NCBI GenBank assembly: GCA_900315675.1
Contig: OMZY01000006.1
Location: 62,001 to 126,000 of the forward strand
DNA from: an uncultured Eubacteriales bacterium
Lineage (GTDB): Bacteria; Bacillota; Clostridia; Christensenellales; Aristaeellaceae
Direction: 5' to 3'
Length of the DNA stretch: 64,000 nt
Below are positions 52,307-61,204 of the stretch, one piece after another (position 1 is the stretch's first letter; every line of letters starts with the position of its first letter). The position numbers and the translations under genes are program-made. The notes below the pieces were generated by a model, which worked only from the letters and a program-made list of their open reading frames with translations, was not told where the DNA came from and made no database searches.

Positions 52307-52321
52307 ATACAGAGGATTATT
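52284..52321 (-). terminator. Terminator of the sensor operon
   Basis: AATAATCCTCTGTATTT pairs with AAATACAGGGGATTATT on the minus strand and is followed by TTTTA, 80 bases after the YesN-like stop codon. Confidence 0.88.
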
Positions 52322-52400
52322 GTTTTGGTTTGTTTTTTTCCGTTTCTGCCATTCCGGCATCCGGCTTCTGTTCGAAATCCTTTTCCCGAAGTTTGTTTTT

Positions 52401-53969
52401 TTATTCTCCGGTCCGGTTCGTCCGGCGGTACTCGCTGGGGGTCATCCCCGTGGTTTTCTTGAACAGATAGCTGAAATAATGGGAATCGTTGTACCCCACT
52501 TCCTGCGCGATCTGGGAGGAACGCATCTCCGTCGCCTCCAGCAGTTCCTTCGCTTTGCCGATCCGCAGTGCCGTCAGGTACTGGGTAAAGGTCAGGCCCG
52601 TTTCCTGGGCGAAAACCGTGGAGAAATGGCTCTGGGACAGGTGAACCTCCCCGGCCACGTCCTGCAGCATCAGGTTCGGATCCGCGTAATGCTCGGAAAG
52701 GTATGCCCGGGCCCGGCTGATGGTCGGATCGCCGTATCCCGCCCGGTTCCGGTTGCGGAAGGCGATGGCCTTGCGCAGCAGCTCAGACAGCAGGCGGAAA
52801 CCTTCCTCTCCTTCAGTCCGCAAAGTTTCCTCCACCTTATCGTCGGACAGGACTTCTTTGGGAACCCCTTCTCCCTCCTGGATAATCCTGCGCGCCGCCA
52901 GCAGGCCGGCCACCCGCAGGTAGCCCAGCGCCAGCGCGGGATCCAGGGACCGGGTATACTCTGTCAGGATCGGCTCCACCTCTTCCTCGGAGGCGTACTG
53001 CAGCCGTTCATACAGGGGACTCAGTTCGGTTTCAGACAGGGGCTGCAGCTGGCTGTTGGTTTCGTTGACGCCGATGATCCGCCGCTCCTCGTTGGCCTCC
53101 GGGCCCTGCAGGTGCCGGGCGTGCCGGGCGCCTTTCATGGACTGGCGGATATCATGGAAATCCGTTACCGTTTCTCCCACGGAGATCAGCAGCCGCTTTT
53201 CCTGGCTCAGCTCCGGCAGGTGCATGGCCGAGTTGGCAAAGGAATAGGCCCTCTCCTCCGTATCCTCCGGATTGTCGCCCAGCACCAGTGCCCGGGCCCC
53301 CTTCGGCGCGCCGCACACATAAACGCCGCCGCCGCTCATTTCCGCCAGGGAGGTCAGCGCGTTCCGGCAGGCAATCCGCTTCTCTCCCTCCGCGGGGAAG
53401 GCGATGTCTATCACCGCGTAGCAGCCGGCCTTCAGGTTGACTCCCAGCTCCCGCATCTGCCGGAGCATGGCTTCGTCGTCCTCACTGTCTCCTTCGTCGG
53501 TAAACAGGGAGGCCAGCAGCTTGTCCCGCAGGAACTGGTTGCCGGAGGACAGGCGTTCCCGCAGCGCGGTCAGGTTTTCCCGGTCCCGGCGTTTTTCCTC
53601 AATCTGGCGGCTCACCCGGTTCAGCGCCGCCTCCAGTTCCGCGGCGGTCACCGGTTTAAGCAGGTATTCCTTTACGCCCAGGGAAATGGCCTTCCGGGCA
53701 TAGGTAAAGTCGTCGTAGCCGGAAAGGATGATCCGTTCCACCCAGGGCATGGTCCGCTGAACTTCCTCGCACAGTTTGATTCCGTCCATAAAAGGCATCC
53801 GGATATCGGTCAGCAGGATATCCGCGTTCAGGTCCCGCAGCATCGGCAGGGCCATTTCACCGTCCGGCGCTTCACCAACCAGCTGATAGCCTTTCTCTTC
53901 CCATGGAAAGGAATTCCGGAGATTCTCCCGGATAGCAATTTCATCATCCACGAGAAAGACTTTCATCAT
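52401..53969 (-). CDS. YesN-type response regulator (receiver + AraC DNA-binding domain)
   Basis: The 522-residue regulator has a receiver domain (FLVDDEIAIRENL, LLTDIRMPFMDG, LSGYDDFTYARKAISLGVKEYLLKPV), a long middle region, and an AraC/XylS domain at the C-terminus (about 410-515: QDVAGEVHLSQSHFSTVFAQE, IAQEVGYNDSHYFSYLFKKTTGMTPSEYR). Its gene overlaps the kinase gene by 26 bases. It most likely activates the adjacent sugar transporter operon in response to the binding lipoprotein. Confidence 0.95.
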   Translation of the reverse strand: MMKVFLVDDEIAIRENLRNSFPWEEKGYQLVGEAPDGEMALPMLRDLNADILLTDIRMPFMDGIKLCEEVQRTMPWVERIILSGYDDFTYARKAISLGVKEYLLKPVTAAELEAALNRVSRQIEEKRRDRENLTALRERLSSGNQFLRDKLLASLFTDEGDSEDDEAMLRQMRELGVNLKAGCYAVIDIAFPAEGEKRIACRNALTSLAEMSGGGVYVCGAPKGARALVLGDNPEDTEERAYSFANSAMHLPELSQEKRLLISVGETVTDFHDIRQSMKGARHARHLQGPEANEERRIIGVNETNSQLQPLSETELSPLYERLQYASEEEVEPILTEYTRSLDPALALGYLRVAGLLAARRIIQEGEGVPKEVLSDDKVEETLRTEGEEGFRLLSELLRKAIAFRNRNRAGYGDPTISRARAYLSEHYADPNLMLQDVAGEVHLSQSHFSTVFAQETGLTFTQYLTALRIGKAKELLEATEMRSSQIAQEVGYNDSHYFSYLFKKTTGMTPSEYRRTNRTGE

Positions 53970-55425
53970 GGTCGATTTCCTCCCTTGTGCGAATCGGAAT
54001 ACTGAATGATACCTCGGTTCCCTCCTGGCCTGACGTGATCAGGAGGCCGGTCTGTTTTCCGTAATACAGGCGGATCCGCATGTCCACGTTCCGCATGCCG
54101 AAGCCGGAATGTCCCGGCTCAGGCGCCGGCTGGGCTGTCGGTTTGTTTTCCTTCAGCAGCATTTCCACTTCCTCCAGCTGCTCCGGGGTCATCCCCTTGC
54201 CCGTATCCGACACCGTGAAGGTCATGATCCGGTTCTGCATCTGAACCTTCACCCGGATCATACCGCCGCCCCGCTTGTTTTTGATCCCGTGATACAGGGC
54301 ATTCTCCACCAGCGGCTGCAGCAGCAGTTTGAGCATATAGATTTCTTCCATGCCTTCCGGCTGATCCACTTCATAGTCCAGGATATCCCGGTACCGGGTC
54401 TTCTGGATACTCAGGTAAGCGGAGACATGCTTCAGTTCCTGGGTGACCGGGATCCAGTCCGCGCCGGAGGACAGGGAAATCCGGAAGAAGTCGCTGAGGT
54501 TCCGGGTCAGGTGAACCACTTCTTCTCCCTTGCCGGATTCAGCCTGCCAGACAATCGCGTCCAGCGTATTATACAGGAAATGCGGATTGATCTGTGCCTG
54601 CAGCGTGCGCAGTTCCGCCCGCGCCAGGTGATCCTGGTTCCGGCGGATCTCCCCGATCAGGGTCTCCAGCCGGTCCGCCATCTGGTTGACTTGTTCGCCC
54701 AGTTCCCGCAGTTCCTCCACGTTCATGCCCTTTACCCGGTCGCCGAAGTTTCCTTCCGCAATCCGTCGGACCGTTCCCTCCAGGGAATAAATGGAGGAAT
54801 GAATGGATTCCGTCAGTTTTTTGGTTTCCCGCCTCGTCCGCAGGAACGCGATCAGCAGCAGGAGGACCTCCGTCAGCGCCGCGGTGATTACAACGGTTCT
54901 CAGCCGTCCGCTGGCCACTGTCGCATTTGATATTTCTTCCGTAGTAAAGGCGTCCAGCATAGCCACTACCAGACGCCCCACACCCCGGACCTCGTCCACA
55001 ATTTCTTCAATTGTACTGATGGGCGTTCCGGCTTCCATGCCGTCCCGCACAGCCATCACATACTGTTCCAGCGTAGCCATTGTCCTCCTGGCAATGGTCA
55101 GCTGTGTCTGTCCTTTGCCTTCGGTTTCCGCCAGGAGCCGGTCCAGCGTACGGTCCGTGCCCGCAATCAGCTCCTCCACACCGCTGTCTTCAAAATTGGT
55201 CCGGCCGGCGGCCACGGAGAACAGGTTCTCCGCGATGGTGCTTTCCAGTGCCGGTTTCATCCCGGCAATGGTGTCCATCCGCCGGATCATCGCCTGTGTC
55301 CGGTTGGAATAAAGCATCATGACCACCAGGCCGATGACCGCCGGTACCGCCAGCAGGAAGGCAATGGAAAACACTGAACGGCGGACCTGGGCGGTAATGC
55401 TGGTCATCCCGCTGCGTTTCATCAT
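53944..55425 (-). CDS. YesM/LytS-type sensor histidine kinase
   Basis: The 493-residue kinase has an N-terminal helix (RSVFSIAFLLAVPAVIGLVVMM region), an extracellular region (about 38-180), a second helix (VVITAALTEVLLLLIAFLR), HAMP (about 200-255), a His_kinase domain with LQAQINPHFLYNTLDAIVWQAE (phospho-His) and an ATPase with VENALYHGIKNKRGGG, VSDTGKGM and GFGMRNVDMRIRLYYG. The start overlaps the stop of the binding lipoprotein gene by one base. Signal input is probably through that lipoprotein. Confidence 0.95.
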   Translation of the reverse strand: MMKRSGMTSITAQVRRSVFSIAFLLAVPAVIGLVVMMLYSNRTQAMIRRMDTIAGMKPALESTIAENLFSVAAGRTNFEDSGVEELIAGTDRTLDRLLAETEGKGQTQLTIARRTMATLEQYVMAVRDGMEAGTPISTIEEIVDEVRGVGRLVVAMLDAFTTEEISNATVASGRLRTVVITAALTEVLLLLIAFLRTRRETKKLTESIHSSIYSLEGTVRRIAEGNFGDRVKGMNVEELRELGEQVNQMADRLETLIGEIRRNQDHLARAELRTLQAQINPHFLYNTLDAIVWQAESGKGEEVVHLTRNLSDFFRISLSSGADWIPVTQELKHVSAYLSIQKTRYRDILDYEVDQPEGMEEIYMLKLLLQPLVENALYHGIKNKRGGGMIRVKVQMQNRIMTFTVSDTGKGMTPEQLEEVEMLLKENKPTAQPAPEPGHSGFGMRNVDMRIRLYYGKQTGLLITSGQEGTEVSFSIPIRTREEIDHDESLSRG

Positions 55426-56411
55426 CAGAAGCCCTCCACCGCCGGATCCGTCAGGTCATCAAAGTCGCTGAACGCGCCTTCCTCCGGATGATACACCTTG
55501 GGAGGTTCTTTTCCCGCTGTCATCTCCCTGACCAGTTTCATGACCGAAGGCCCCAGATGCGGCGTACACTGCACCACGCAGTTGATCCGGCCGGCTTTCA
55601 GGGCGTCCACCGCGTCCTTTTCCCCGTCCACGGTGATGATAATCATGTTCTTTGTCGCGGCTGCGTCCGTCTTTTCCAGTACGTTCAGCGCGCCCAGCGT
55701 CATGGCGTCATTGTGGGAGTATACCACGTCGATGCCGTCCGCGCCGTATTTCTCCAGCAGTTCCCGCATGCATTCCTCGCCCTTGGACTGGAGGAAATCG
55801 CCGTCCACGCTGTCAATAACCGTGAAGCGCGCGTCCTTCCCGATCACGTCCATAAAGCCCCGGTGCCGGTCCCGCATGGGGGTGGAATCCGTTGTTCCGC
55901 AGATCTCGGCAATCCGCAGGTGCTCCGCGCCCAGGGCGTCCGCTTTCCGGACCAGGTATTCGCCTGCCCGGACTCCCTCCGCGTAAAAATCCGCGCCGAC
56001 ATAAGCCTTATACAGGCTGTCGTCCTGGGTTTCAATCATCCGGTCCATCAGGATCACGGGAATCCCGGCCTGCTTCGCCTCGGAGAGTACATTGTCCCAG
56101 CCGGTTTCCACAATCGGGGAGAAAACGATTACGTCCACCCGGTAGGCAATAAAGGAGCGGATCGCGTCAATCTGCTTTTCCTGCTTCTGGTTCGCGTTTT
56201 CCATCATCAGCCCGTAGCCGGCTTCCTTGGCAGCCTGCTCCATGCTGACCGTGTTCGCGATCCGCCAGGAGCTTTCCGCTCCCAGCTGGGAAAAGCCGAC
56301 CACCACCGACGCGGTCTCCCCGCCCGGCTCCTGCTTCCCGGAGCATCCGGTCAGAAGGAGCAGCACCAGCAGCATAAGGACCGGCACGAATCGTTTACGC
56401 ATTTGTTTCAC
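55425..56411 (-). CDS. YtfQ-like sugar-binding lipoprotein of a three-component sensor
   Basis: The 328-residue protein has a lipobox (LLLTGCSG) and a YtfQ-like binding domain: VVVGFSQLGAESSWRIANT, NQKQEKQIDAIRSFIAYRVDVIVFSPIVETGWD, GIPVILMDRMIE, VYSHNDAMTLGALN, IITVDGEKDAVDALKAG. It is more like E. coli YtfQ than the transporter's own binding protein is. It heads the operon with the YesM-type kinase and YesN-type regulator, the same layout as the xylose sensor XylFII-LytS-YesN of Clostridium. It is inferred to sense the imported sugar outside the cell. Confidence 0.92.
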   Translation of the reverse strand: MKQMRKRFVPVLMLLVLLLLTGCSGKQEPGGETASVVVGFSQLGAESSWRIANTVSMEQAAKEAGYGLMMENANQKQEKQIDAIRSFIAYRVDVIVFSPIVETGWDNVLSEAKQAGIPVILMDRMIETQDDSLYKAYVGADFYAEGVRAGEYLVRKADALGAEHLRIAEICGTTDSTPMRDRHRGFMDVIGKDARFTVIDSVDGDFLQSKGEECMRELLEKYGADGIDVVYSHNDAMTLGALNVLEKTDAAATKNMIIITVDGEKDAVDALKAGRINCVVQCTPHLGPSVMKLVREMTAGKEPPKVYHPEEGAFSDFDDLTDPAVEGF

Positions 56412-56426
56412 CTGCTCTTATCTGTC

Positions 56427-57581
56427 TTAGGCTGCCTCGTCCGTTTCCGCCGGTTCTTCCGTTACCTCGGCAGGTTCCTCCGAGGATTCACCCGGATCTG
56501 TTTCGGTATCAACTGCGGTATCGGCTGTCCCCGCTGAGCTGTCCCGGGTTGCGGGATTCACGATGCTTCCGTCCTCCAGGCCCTGGATGTATTCCTCCAG
56601 GCACAGGTCATGATCCCTCATGTACAGGGCATGCTCGATCCCCACATAACGGATATGCCACGGTTCCGCTTCGAACCCGGTGATCTTTTCCTTTTCCTCC
56701 GTATAACGGATGATAAATCCGTATTCCCAGCAGTGTTCGTTCAGCCACTCGCTCTGCTTGGTTCCCTTGAAGGTGGAGGCCCCCTTCTTGTTGATGTCAA
56801 AGGCCAGCCCCAGGTGATGCTCGCTGTATCCCGGTTCCGCCACGGTCCGCAGGGCGGCCCGCCGCGCTTTGGAGCTGCTCCAGTCCTTATGGCTCTTCTG
56901 GTAGCTGCGGACCTTGGAGTTCAGCATACTCACCTGGTCATCCCAGGTCCGGTAGCCCGCGCTGATCTGCCATTTGCCGATCCCGTCTTCCTTCGCCGCT
57001 TCCAGCATTTCCTTCAGCGCGTCCACGGCGGCCTTCACGCCCCGGGTCTTCTTGTATTTGATGGTAACCAGCTTGCTGCTCAGTTCCTTGTTCAGCTGTA
57101 CCAGATCCGCCGGGTTAAAGAACTCTCCGCCCGGAACCGGATGGTCCTTGTTCACCAGAATCGGAACGTCGCCCGTCAGCACATCCACAGGGCTGTCGTC
57201 CGGAGCGGCAATCGCGTCCTCCGCAAACAGTCTGTCCTGGGTTTCCTGCCCTGCCACACCGTCCGTTGTCAGGCCGTTTGCCCGCTGGAAGGCAATCACG
57301 GCCCGCTTGGTGCCGCCGCCGTACTGGCCGTCCACCTTGCCGTCCAGGTATCCCAGGTCCTTCAGCCGCTGCTGCACTCTCGTCACTTCATCGCCCTTCG
57401 CGCCGACGGACAGGATCCCCTGCGCCTGGAGCTCCGCTGCGCTCATTTTGGGCTTTGCGGTCTGCTCCGCCTGGGTCGTTTCCGCCGTGTTCTCCGCGAA
57501 AACGGACTGTACAGGATAAAGGCATATCAGCATCAGTATAGCCATCAGCACCGCTGTAAGGCTTCTCAAACCATGTTTCAT
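56427..57581 (-). CDS. D-alanyl-D-alanine carboxypeptidase, VanY-type, with peptidoglycan-binding domain
   Basis: The 384-residue protein has a signal peptide (VLMAILMLICLYPVQSVFA), a PG_binding_1 domain (about 57-118: VGAKGDEVTRVQQRLKDLGYLDG, TKRAVIAFQRANGL), and a VanY/M15 peptidase domain (about 165-335) with zinc motif SEHHLGLAFDI and EPWHIRYVG. It would trim the terminal D-Ala of peptidoglycan stem peptides. An acidic Thr/Glu/Pro-rich tail ends the protein. It ends the minus-strand run, 16 bases upstream of the sensor lipoprotein gene, so it may lead into that operon. Confidence 0.93.
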   Translation of the reverse strand: MKHGLRSLTAVLMAILMLICLYPVQSVFAENTAETTQAEQTAKPKMSAAELQAQGILSVGAKGDEVTRVQQRLKDLGYLDGKVDGQYGGGTKRAVIAFQRANGLTTDGVAGQETQDRLFAEDAIAAPDDSPVDVLTGDVPILVNKDHPVPGGEFFNPADLVQLNKELSSKLVTIKYKKTRGVKAAVDALKEMLEAAKEDGIGKWQISAGYRTWDDQVSMLNSKVRSYQKSHKDWSSSKARRAALRTVAEPGYSEHHLGLAFDINKKGASTFKGTKQSEWLNEHCWEYGFIIRYTEEKEKITGFEAEPWHIRYVGIEHALYMRDHDLCLEEYIQGLEDGSIVNPATRDSSAGTADTAVDTETDPGESSEEPAEVTEEPAETDEAA

Positions 57582-57746
57582 CTATTACTCCTCCTTCGTT
57601 TGAAGGCTTTTCCCCGGCGCTGTGCCCGGATGTGATCAGTCTGATTATATATCACAAATGCGTTCCCGGCAAATAACTTGTCGGTCTGAACGAAAAAATG
57701 TTATACTTGATGGGTAATTTGCACCCAGAAAGTACAGGTGAGAACG

Positions 57747-58685
57747 ATGCCTGATGTTGCGGTTCACGCGGCCTTCGGCCGCGAAGTCCTGGCCTCCCTG
57801 CCGGAGGAAATCCGGGAATATCTGCTTCCCGATCCTTATACCTTTGCGCTCTTCGGTCCGGATCCCTGGTTCATGTATAAGCCCTGGCACCGCCGGGAAG
57901 GGCGAGGCCGGCGCATGCATACCGGAAAGCCCGGCCTTTTTCTGTCTTCCCTGCTCCGGCAGGCCGGGAATTCCGGCGCCCGGCGGGAAATGTTTTCCTA
58001 TCTTTCCGGTTTCCTCTGCCATTACGCGCTGGACAGCATTGCCCATCCCTACATTATTTATGTCACCGCGGAGGAGCGGGTTTTCCCCCGCAGTCACATG
58101 AGCCTGGAGCACGCCCTGGATGCTTTTGAAATCCGCCGCGGCGGCTATGGGGCTGAAAAGCATCCGGTCACAAAGCATTATTATCCCCTGGTTCGCCTGC
58201 CGGAAAGCCTGCGTCCGGATCTGGATGCCGTTTTTGAAGAAGTCTACGGCTGGAAAAACTGCTGGAAGGTGCTGAACCGTTCCTGCCGCCGGTACCGGCT
58301 GTGCTACCGTTTCCTGGAAAACCCCCGCGGTCTGGCGGCGCGCCTGGCCCGGCTGACAAAGCGGGATGTGCTTTGCTCCATGGCTTATTCGGAATCCCAG
58401 TTCCTTTCCGCGGACCCGGAAAACACGGAGCACCGGGTCTGGAAGCATCCGTTTGATCCCTCCCTGTCCTTCTCCGACAGTTTTCCGGAACTGCGGGAAA
58501 AAGCCCGGCAGTTCGCGGTGCAGCTGATCACTGCCGCCTTCCGCCTGCTTCAGTACGACGAAGGCACCCTGGAAAGCGTATCAGCGCTCATCGGCAACAA
58601 TTCCTACCTGAGCGGCCTGCCGGCGGACGATCCGCGGAATTACCGGGTCAAATCCCTGCTTCCCCCTGAAAAGGAGACGCGCTGA
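57747..58685 (+). CDS. Zinc-dependent phospholipase C-like protein
   Basis: A 312-residue protein of the Zn_dep_PLPC family (S1/P1 nuclease-phospholipase C fold): MPDVAVHAAFGREVL at the N-terminus with an early His, FGPDPWFMYKPWH, FLCHYALDSIAHPYI with the HxxxDxxxH-like metal site, and MSLEHALDAFEI. No signal peptide is seen, so it is likely cytoplasmic, unlike classic secreted PLC; a role in lipid or polyphosphate turnover cannot be assigned. ATG 57747 has AGGTGAGA upstream. Its stop overlaps the next start (TGATG). Confidence 0.82.
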   Translation: MPDVAVHAAFGREVLASLPEEIREYLLPDPYTFALFGPDPWFMYKPWHRREGRGRRMHTGKPGLFLSSLLRQAGNSGARREMFSYLSGFLCHYALDSIAHPYIIYVTAEERVFPRSHMSLEHALDAFEIRRGGYGAEKHPVTKHYYPLVRLPESLRPDLDAVFEEVYGWKNCWKVLNRSCRRYRLCYRFLENPRGLAARLARLTKRDVLCSMAYSESQFLSADPENTEHRVWKHPFDPSLSFSDSFPELREKARQFAVQLITAAFRLLQYDEGTLESVSALIGNNSYLSGLPADDPRNYRVKSLLPPEKETR

Positions 58686-59767
58686 TGGATTTTAACAGCA
58701 TCAAGATCAATGTTCTGATCACCTTCCTCGTCGCGGTTGTGGTTTTCCTGCTGCCCTGGGCCGACCGGCGGATCTGCCGCCGCCTCCGGCTGAACCTGGA
58801 AGGCGGACTGAGCGAGAACCCGAATGCCGACCGGCTGCTGCGGCTCCGCCAGCGGCTGCTGACCCTCGGCCTGCTGCTGTATTTTGTGCTCTTTGCCTGG
58901 CTTGTATTCTTTTCCCGGGCGGCCACCGCGTATTATACGGTTCATGTTGCGCCGCTGGAAGACCTGAAGAACGCGTTCTCCACGCCCACCGGTTTCTCCG
59001 GCTGGTTCCGCACCCTGTTTACGGAGGGCATTGCCTCCGCCTTTTCGCAGATCTCCATTGTCCGGCCGGAGGACATTTCCCAGTTCTACCTGAACGTGAT
59101 GCTCTTCCTCCCGGTCGGCTATCTGCTCCCCTATGTTTTCCGCTGGTTCCGTTCCCGGGTCCGGATCCGTCCTGTGGCCTTCTGCCTGCTGCTCAGCTTC
59201 ATCGTGGAAAACCTGCAGCTGATTTCCCGCCGCGGCATGTATGACTTCGACGATATTATTTCAAACACCCTCGGCGGGCTGATCGGCCAGCTGCTCTACA
59301 TTGCCGTCGGCTATGTGGTCACCCATCCCGGCTGGAGAAAGGAACTCCGGCAGTACCGCGCGTGGAGGCACCACGCCCGGCGCAGGACGCTCTTCCCTTA
59401 CACCCGGAAAGCCCAGGCCTTCCGCACCACCCTGATGGGTTCGGATGAGGAGGCCGTCCGTGATTTCTTTGTCCGGCAGCTCGGTTTCCGTCTTCGTCAG
59501 CAGATCGACCGGCGGGAATCCGGGGATGTGGTTTTCCTCTTTGAAATGGGCAAAGTCCAGGTTCAGGTCTTCTGTTCCCCATCCCAGCCCATTCCGGAAA
59601 CCCAGTACCTGACAATCTTCGCCACCCGCCTGTCCGCCGTGCGTTCCCGTCTGGAAATGAACGGGATCCGGACGGGCGACTACCGCCGGGATCCCAGCAC
59701 CGGGCTGCGGTTGCTTCGCTTTACCGGTCCGGACAATCTGCAGATTGAAATCATCGGCGCTGAATAA
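58685..59767 (+). CDS. VanZ-like membrane protein fused to a VOC/glyoxalase-like domain
   Basis: The 360-residue protein begins with five or six membrane helices of the VanZ family, including the signature DFDDIISNTLGG (about 184-195). From about residue 245 a soluble domain follows (FFVRQLGFRLRQQI, DVVFLFEMGKVQVQVF, ATRLSAVRSRLEMNGI, GLRLLRFTGPDNLQIEI), which has the beta-alpha-beta-beta-beta pattern and PDNLQIEI ending of vicinal oxygen chelate domains. VanZ is linked to teicoplanin resistance by unknown means. Translationally coupled to the phospholipase gene. Confidence 0.8.
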   Translation: MDFNSIKINVLITFLVAVVVFLLPWADRRICRRLRLNLEGGLSENPNADRLLRLRQRLLTLGLLLYFVLFAWLVFFSRAATAYYTVHVAPLEDLKNAFSTPTGFSGWFRTLFTEGIASAFSQISIVRPEDISQFYLNVMLFLPVGYLLPYVFRWFRSRVRIRPVAFCLLLSFIVENLQLISRRGMYDFDDIISNTLGGLIGQLLYIAVGYVVTHPGWRKELRQYRAWRHHARRRTLFPYTRKAQAFRTTLMGSDEEAVRDFFVRQLGFRLRQQIDRRESGDVVFLFEMGKVQVQVFCSPSQPIPETQYLTIFATRLSAVRSRLEMNGIRTGDYRRDPSTGLRLLRFTGPDNLQIEIIGAE

Positions 59768-59775
59768 TATACAGG

Positions 59776-59824
59776 AAAAAAGCCGGGCATGCCGCGGGGA
59801 TTTCCCCCGGTCTGCCCGGCTTTT
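59776..59824. terminator. Bidirectional terminator
   Basis: AAAAGCCGGGCA pairs with TGCCCGGCTTTT, with an inner GCGGGGA/TCCCCCG arm. A- and T-runs on both sides serve the convergent VanZ-VOC and glycosyltransferase genes. Confidence 0.9.
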
Positions 59825-59836
59825 GATTCACGGCTT

Positions 59837-61024
59837 TTAAAGCACTCTTTTCCGTTTATCCTTCAGTTTTCCTTCTTTTCCGAGGGCCACCAGCCGCTCG
59901 TAACGTTCCACCGCAGTTTCCAGCACCTTGTCCCAGGGTACCGGAATGGTTTCTTTTGCTTTTTCGCCGATCAGCTCCAGCTTTTCCGGATCCTTCAGCG
60001 CTTCCGTCATCACCCTGGCCAGGTCTTTCGGATCGTTGTCGCACAGCAGGCCGTTCTCCCCGTGGCGGATAATCTCCGCCGCGGTGCTGCCCCGCACCAT
60101 GACCGAAGGCGTTCCCATCACGGCCGCTTCCCGCACTACCATGGGGGCCGCGTCATACAGGGAGGGGAACGCGAACAGCGAAGCCCTGGCATACAGGGCG
60201 TCCAGCAGGCTTGCGTCTGTGATATGGCCGATCTGCTCCGCCCGGTCCTGGATGTTCAGGTCATGGATCTTCTGGCCGATGGCGTTCATGTCCATGCCCT
60301 GGCCTGCCAGCAGCAGCCGGTAGGTCATGCCCGCCTTTTTCATTTCCGCGCAGGCTTCCAGGACGGTCAGGATATTCTTCTTCCAGTCCATCTGGCCGAC
60401 GAAAAGAATCAGCGGATCCTCTCCCAGGTTCCACCTGCGGTTCACCTGCTCCACGTCGCTGGGGGAAACCGTGCGCAGGGTGGCGCCGTTGGGCATCACC
60501 TGGATCTCGCCTTCGTAGCCGTATTCCCGCAGGACGTCCGCCGTGTTTTTGCCCACGGCCCAGACCTCGTCGCAGCGGTTGTAAAAGCTCACAACCAGCT
60601 TGACGCCCATCTTGGCGATGGACTCCGAACGGGTTGCCTTGAGGAAATCGTCATAGTATTTGGAATGAAAAGTGGCTACCAGCGGGAGTTTCCTGACCGA
60701 GGCCAGTCGCAGCGCTTCCGATCCCGCGGTAAAGGGACTGTGCGCGTGAATCACATCCAGATCAATCATCCGGATCCGGTGCCGGTAATGCGCGTCCAGC
60801 ACAGCTTCCCCGACCTTGTACTGTTTCAGGCCCGGCACACTGCTGCCCACATATTCCACCAGCTGGTAAGGGAATCCGCCCTGAAAGCCTGTATCATACA
60901 TCGGGGCCACCACGGTCACCTGGTGCCCCATTTTGCACAGCGTCTCTGAATAGGCCTGGACCACCCGGCCCACGCCGTCCACAATCGGCAGAAATGTATC
61001 TGTAAACTGCCCGATCTTCAGCAT
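59837..61024 (-). CDS. Glycosyltransferase family 4 protein
   Basis: A 395-residue GT4 (GT-B fold) glycosyltransferase: IGQFTDTFLPIVDGVGRVV and GHQVTVVAPMYD at the N-terminus, IHAHSPFTAGSEAL, PLVATFHSKYYDDF, ILFVGQMDWKKNI, and the sugar-nucleotide end LFAFPSLYDAAPMVVREAAVMGTPSVM with the EX7E-type glutamates. Layout resembles 1,2-diacylglycerol glucosyltransferases and other membrane glycolipid enzymes, but donor and acceptor are unknown. ATG 61024 with AAGGTGA at six bases is preferred to GTG 61027. Confidence 0.88.
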   Translation of the reverse strand: MLKIGQFTDTFLPIVDGVGRVVQAYSETLCKMGHQVTVVAPMYDTGFQGGFPYQLVEYVGSSVPGLKQYKVGEAVLDAHYRHRIRMIDLDVIHAHSPFTAGSEALRLASVRKLPLVATFHSKYYDDFLKATRSESIAKMGVKLVVSFYNRCDEVWAVGKNTADVLREYGYEGEIQVMPNGATLRTVSPSDVEQVNRRWNLGEDPLILFVGQMDWKKNILTVLEACAEMKKAGMTYRLLLAGQGMDMNAIGQKIHDLNIQDRAEQIGHITDASLLDALYARASLFAFPSLYDAAPMVVREAAVMGTPSVMVRGSTAAEIIRHGENGLLCDNDPKDLARVMTEALKDPEKLELIGEKAKETIPVPWDKVLETAVERYERLVALGKEGKLKDKRKRVL

Positions 61025-61154
61025 CACAATTCACCTTCACCACAGACGTTTGTCTGTTTTTCGCCATTTATTATCTCATGATATGATGAAAAAAGCAAAT
61101 CAGTCCGCACAGTTCGAAAAACAGAAGGAAAACCGTTGGATTCCTGAAGAAACA

Positions 61155-61183
61155 TTGACATCCCCGGCCCCGGGGTATATTGT
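61155..61183 (+). promoter_or_regulatory. Promoter of the aro genes
   Basis: Perfect TTGACA (61155-61160); -10 either TATATT at 15 bases or TATTGT (61178-61183) at 17 bases. A GC-rich dyad (CCCCGGCCCCGGGG) fills the spacer. Confidence 0.6.
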
Positions 61184-61204
61184 TTCCGTCAGGGAGGGAT
61201 ACCG

